Below are positions 14,589 to 15,836 of a stretch of 15,836 nt of DNA, one piece after another (position 1 is the stretch's first letter; each line of letters opens with the position of its first letter). Under the pieces are notes generated by a model that saw only the letters and a list, made by a program, of their open reading frames with translations, was not told the origin of the DNA and searched no databases. Position numbers and translations under genes: made by a program. The stretch covers positions 1-15,836 of the forward strand of contig JAIOJO010000084.1 of the NCBI GenBank assembly GCA_019911985.1. Direction: 5' to 3'. The stretch is from Sulfuricellaceae bacterium (GTDB lineage: Bacteria; Pseudomonadota; Gammaproteobacteria; Burkholderiales; UBA9220).

Positions 14589-14912
14589 TCAAACTTTAAA
14601 GCTTTCGCCGCAACCGCACTCGTCCTTGACGTTCGGATTGTTGAATTTAAACCCCTCGTTCAAACCTTCGCGGGCATAATCCAGCTCGGTTCCATCGAGA
14701 TAAACCAAGCTCTTGGGATCGACCAGAACGGTCACGCCGTGGCTATCGAAAGTGATATCGCCTTCTGCCACCTCGTCGGCGAACTCCAAGGTATAAGCCA
14801 TCCCGGAACACCCCGAAGTGCGCACGCCGAGACGCAATCCGGCTCCCTGTCCACGCTTTGCGATAAACGATTTGACGTGAGCGGCCGCTTTTTCAGTTAG
14901 GGTAATCGACAT
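14589..14912 (-). CDS. iscA: A-type Fe-S carrier IscA
   Basis: IscA is an A-type iron-sulfur carrier that passes clusters, mainly [4Fe-4S], to client enzymes. From the ATG at 14912 the product is 107 residues, beginning [10 protein letters not shown]. The three ligand cysteines are Cys35 in TSGCSGMAY and Cys99 and Cys101 in ECGCGESF, at the same positions as in Escherichia coli IscA. GAGG (14919-14922, minus strand) lies 6 nt before this start and falls within the end of iscU. A longer frame from 14942 would overlap iscU by 22 bp and add 10 non-conserved residues, so it is rejected. The gene lies 8 bp after iscU. Confidence 0.97.
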   Translation of the reverse strand: MSITLTEKAAAHVKSFIAKRGQGAGLRLGVRTSGCSGMAYTLEFADEVAEGDITFDSHGVTVLVDPKSLVYLDGTELDYAREGLNEGFKFNNPNVKDECGCGESFKV

Positions 14913-14920
14913 GGTTTGCC

Positions 14921-15334
14921 TCACACGGCCCTGGGGGTACACAGATCGGTTTCAATCAAGCCTTTTTTCTGTTTGTAGTCCGACACAGCCGCCTTAATGG
15001 CGTCTTCCGCCAGAATGGAGCAATGGATCTTCACCGGCGGCAAAGCCAGCTCTTCGGCAATCTGGGTATTTTTGATGTCCAGCGCCTGATCCAGCGTCTT
15101 GCCCTTGACCCATTCCGTCACCAGCGAGCTCGACGCGATGGCCGAGCCGCAGCCGTAGGTTTTGAATTTGGCGTCTTCGATCACGCCGTCCGCGTTCACG
15201 CGGATTTGCAGTTTCATTACATCGCCGCATGCGGGGGCGCCTACCATGCCGGTGCCGACCTGGCCGTCGTCGTCGAGAGACCCGACGTTGCGGGGGTTTT
15301 CATAATGATCCAACACTTTATCGCTATAAGACAT
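14921..15334 (-). CDS. iscU: Fe-S cluster scaffold protein IscU
   Basis: IscU is the scaffold on which [2Fe-2S] clusters are built from IscS sulfur and iron. The ligand residues are Cys36 and Asp38 (PACGD), Cys62 (TYGCGSA) and Cys105 (IHCS). The HscA recognition motif LPPVK is at 98-102. The product is 137 residues, about nine longer than the Escherichia coli protein. The extra tail contains an additional cysteine (Cys132 in TDLCTPRAV) and shares its DNA with the iscA ribosome binding site. AGGAG lies upstream of the ATG at 15334. The gap to iscS is 59 bp with no obvious promoter or terminator. Confidence 0.97.
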   Translation of the reverse strand: MSYSDKVLDHYENPRNVGSLDDDGQVGTGMVGAPACGDVMKLQIRVNADGVIEDAKFKTYGCGSAIASSSLVTEWVKGKTLDQALDIKNTQIAEELALPPVKIHCSILAEDAIKAAVSDYKQKKGLIETDLCTPRAV

Positions 15335-15393
15335 GGTTTTCTCCTTGCAAAACAGGCGCCAGGCAGGGATATGCCCAACGCCGCACTATCATC

Positions 15394-15836
15394 TCAATGG
15401 GCGGCCCACTGCACTTGGCTGAGGTCGATTCCGCTTTTGAACATATCCCACAACGGAGACATTTCGCGCAGCTTGGCCACTTTGTTCTTCATCAAGTCGA
15501 TGGCGAAATCGACTTCCGCCTCGGAGGTAAAACGGCCGATCGAGAAACGAATCGAGCTGTGCGCCAGTTCGTCGCTATGCCCCAGCGCCTTGAGCACGTA
15601 GGAAGGCTCCAGGCTGGCCGAGGTGCAAGCCGAGCCGCTGGAAACCGCCAGATCCTTTACCGCCATGATGAGCGATTCGCCCTCGACGTAATTGAAGCTC
15701 ATATTCAGGTTGTGCGGCACGCGCCGTTCCAGGTCGCCGTTGATATACACCTCCTCCATGCCTTGCAGCCCTGCCAGCAAACGGTCGCGCAACATGCGGA
15801 TACGTTCGTTCTCGGTTGCCATTTCCTCTTGCGCGA
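15394..15836 (-). CDS. iscS: Cysteine desulfurase IscS, 5' truncated by the window edge
   Basis: IscS is the pyridoxal-phosphate enzyme that removes sulfur from L-cysteine and passes it as persulfide to IscU and other acceptors. Only the C-terminal 147 or so residues are in the window; the frame stays open through 15836, so the start and the PLP-binding lysine lie outside. The active-site cysteine loop [16 protein letters not shown] is intact. The stretches FNYVEGESL and [16 protein letters not shown] and the ending close to [18 protein letters not shown] match the IscS branch rather than NifS or SufS. The internal ATG at 15822 is not the start, because the conserved sequence continues upstream of it. 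An iscR regulator would be expected further upstream but is not visible. Confidence 0.97.
   Translation of the reverse strand, partial: AQEEMATENERIRMLRDRLLAGLQGMEEVYINGDLERRVPHNLNMSFNYVEGESLIMAVKDLAVSSGSACTSASLEPSYVLKALGHSDELAHSSIRFSIGRFTSEAEVDFAIDLMKNKVAKLREMSPLWDMFKSGIDLSQVQWAAH

Overview
This window looks like a stretch of proteobacterial chromosome holding core genes on both strands. The likely source is a betaproteobacterium, or a gammaproteobacterium with a similar layout. The points in favour are the obgE-proB pair, a polar-type flhB-flhA-flhF-flhG-fliA cluster followed by a motC/motD-type stator pair, and a complete iscS-iscU-iscA-hscB-hscA-fdx-iscX operon. The FlhG protein has a degenerate P-loop of a kind I associate with betaproteobacterial homologues. 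Finer taxonomy is not supportable from this sequence alone.

Layout. Bases 1-1909 (+) carry the 3' part of obgE and all of proB, translationally coupled. Bases 2050-2849 (+) carry flgM and flgN. Bases 2850-3177, between convergent flgN and motD, are almost filled by a 296-bp element with 31-bp terminal inverted repeats and nested internal palindromes. It has no credible gene and looks like a miniature inverted-repeat (MITE-like) element. Bases 3178-11014 (-) are a flagellar operon, transcribed flhB > flhA > flhF > flhG > fliA > motC > motD, with short overlaps between the first four genes. Bases 11015-11394 are a gene-poor, partly AT-rich region holding a tandem repeat upstream of flhB, a small hairpin, and a rho-independent terminator for the isc operon. 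Bases 11395-15836 (-) carry the isc operon, with iscS running off the right edge.

How the genes work together. FlhB and FlhA form the core of the flagellar export gate. FlhF and FlhG set flagellar position and number. FliA is the late flagellar sigma factor and FlgM, encoded across the convergent junction, is its anti-sigma factor. FlgN chaperones hook-associated proteins, and MotC/MotD form a stator. In the isc operon IscS supplies sulfur, IscU is the scaffold, HscB/HscA drive cluster transfer, Fdx supplies electrons, IscA is an A-type carrier, and IscX is an accessory regulator.

I did not find a wholly new multi-gene system. The most unusual items are the palindromic element at 2870-3165, the altered nucleotide-binding motifs of FlhG, a 20-bp perfect palindrome between motC and motD, and the repeated purine-rich leader of flhB.
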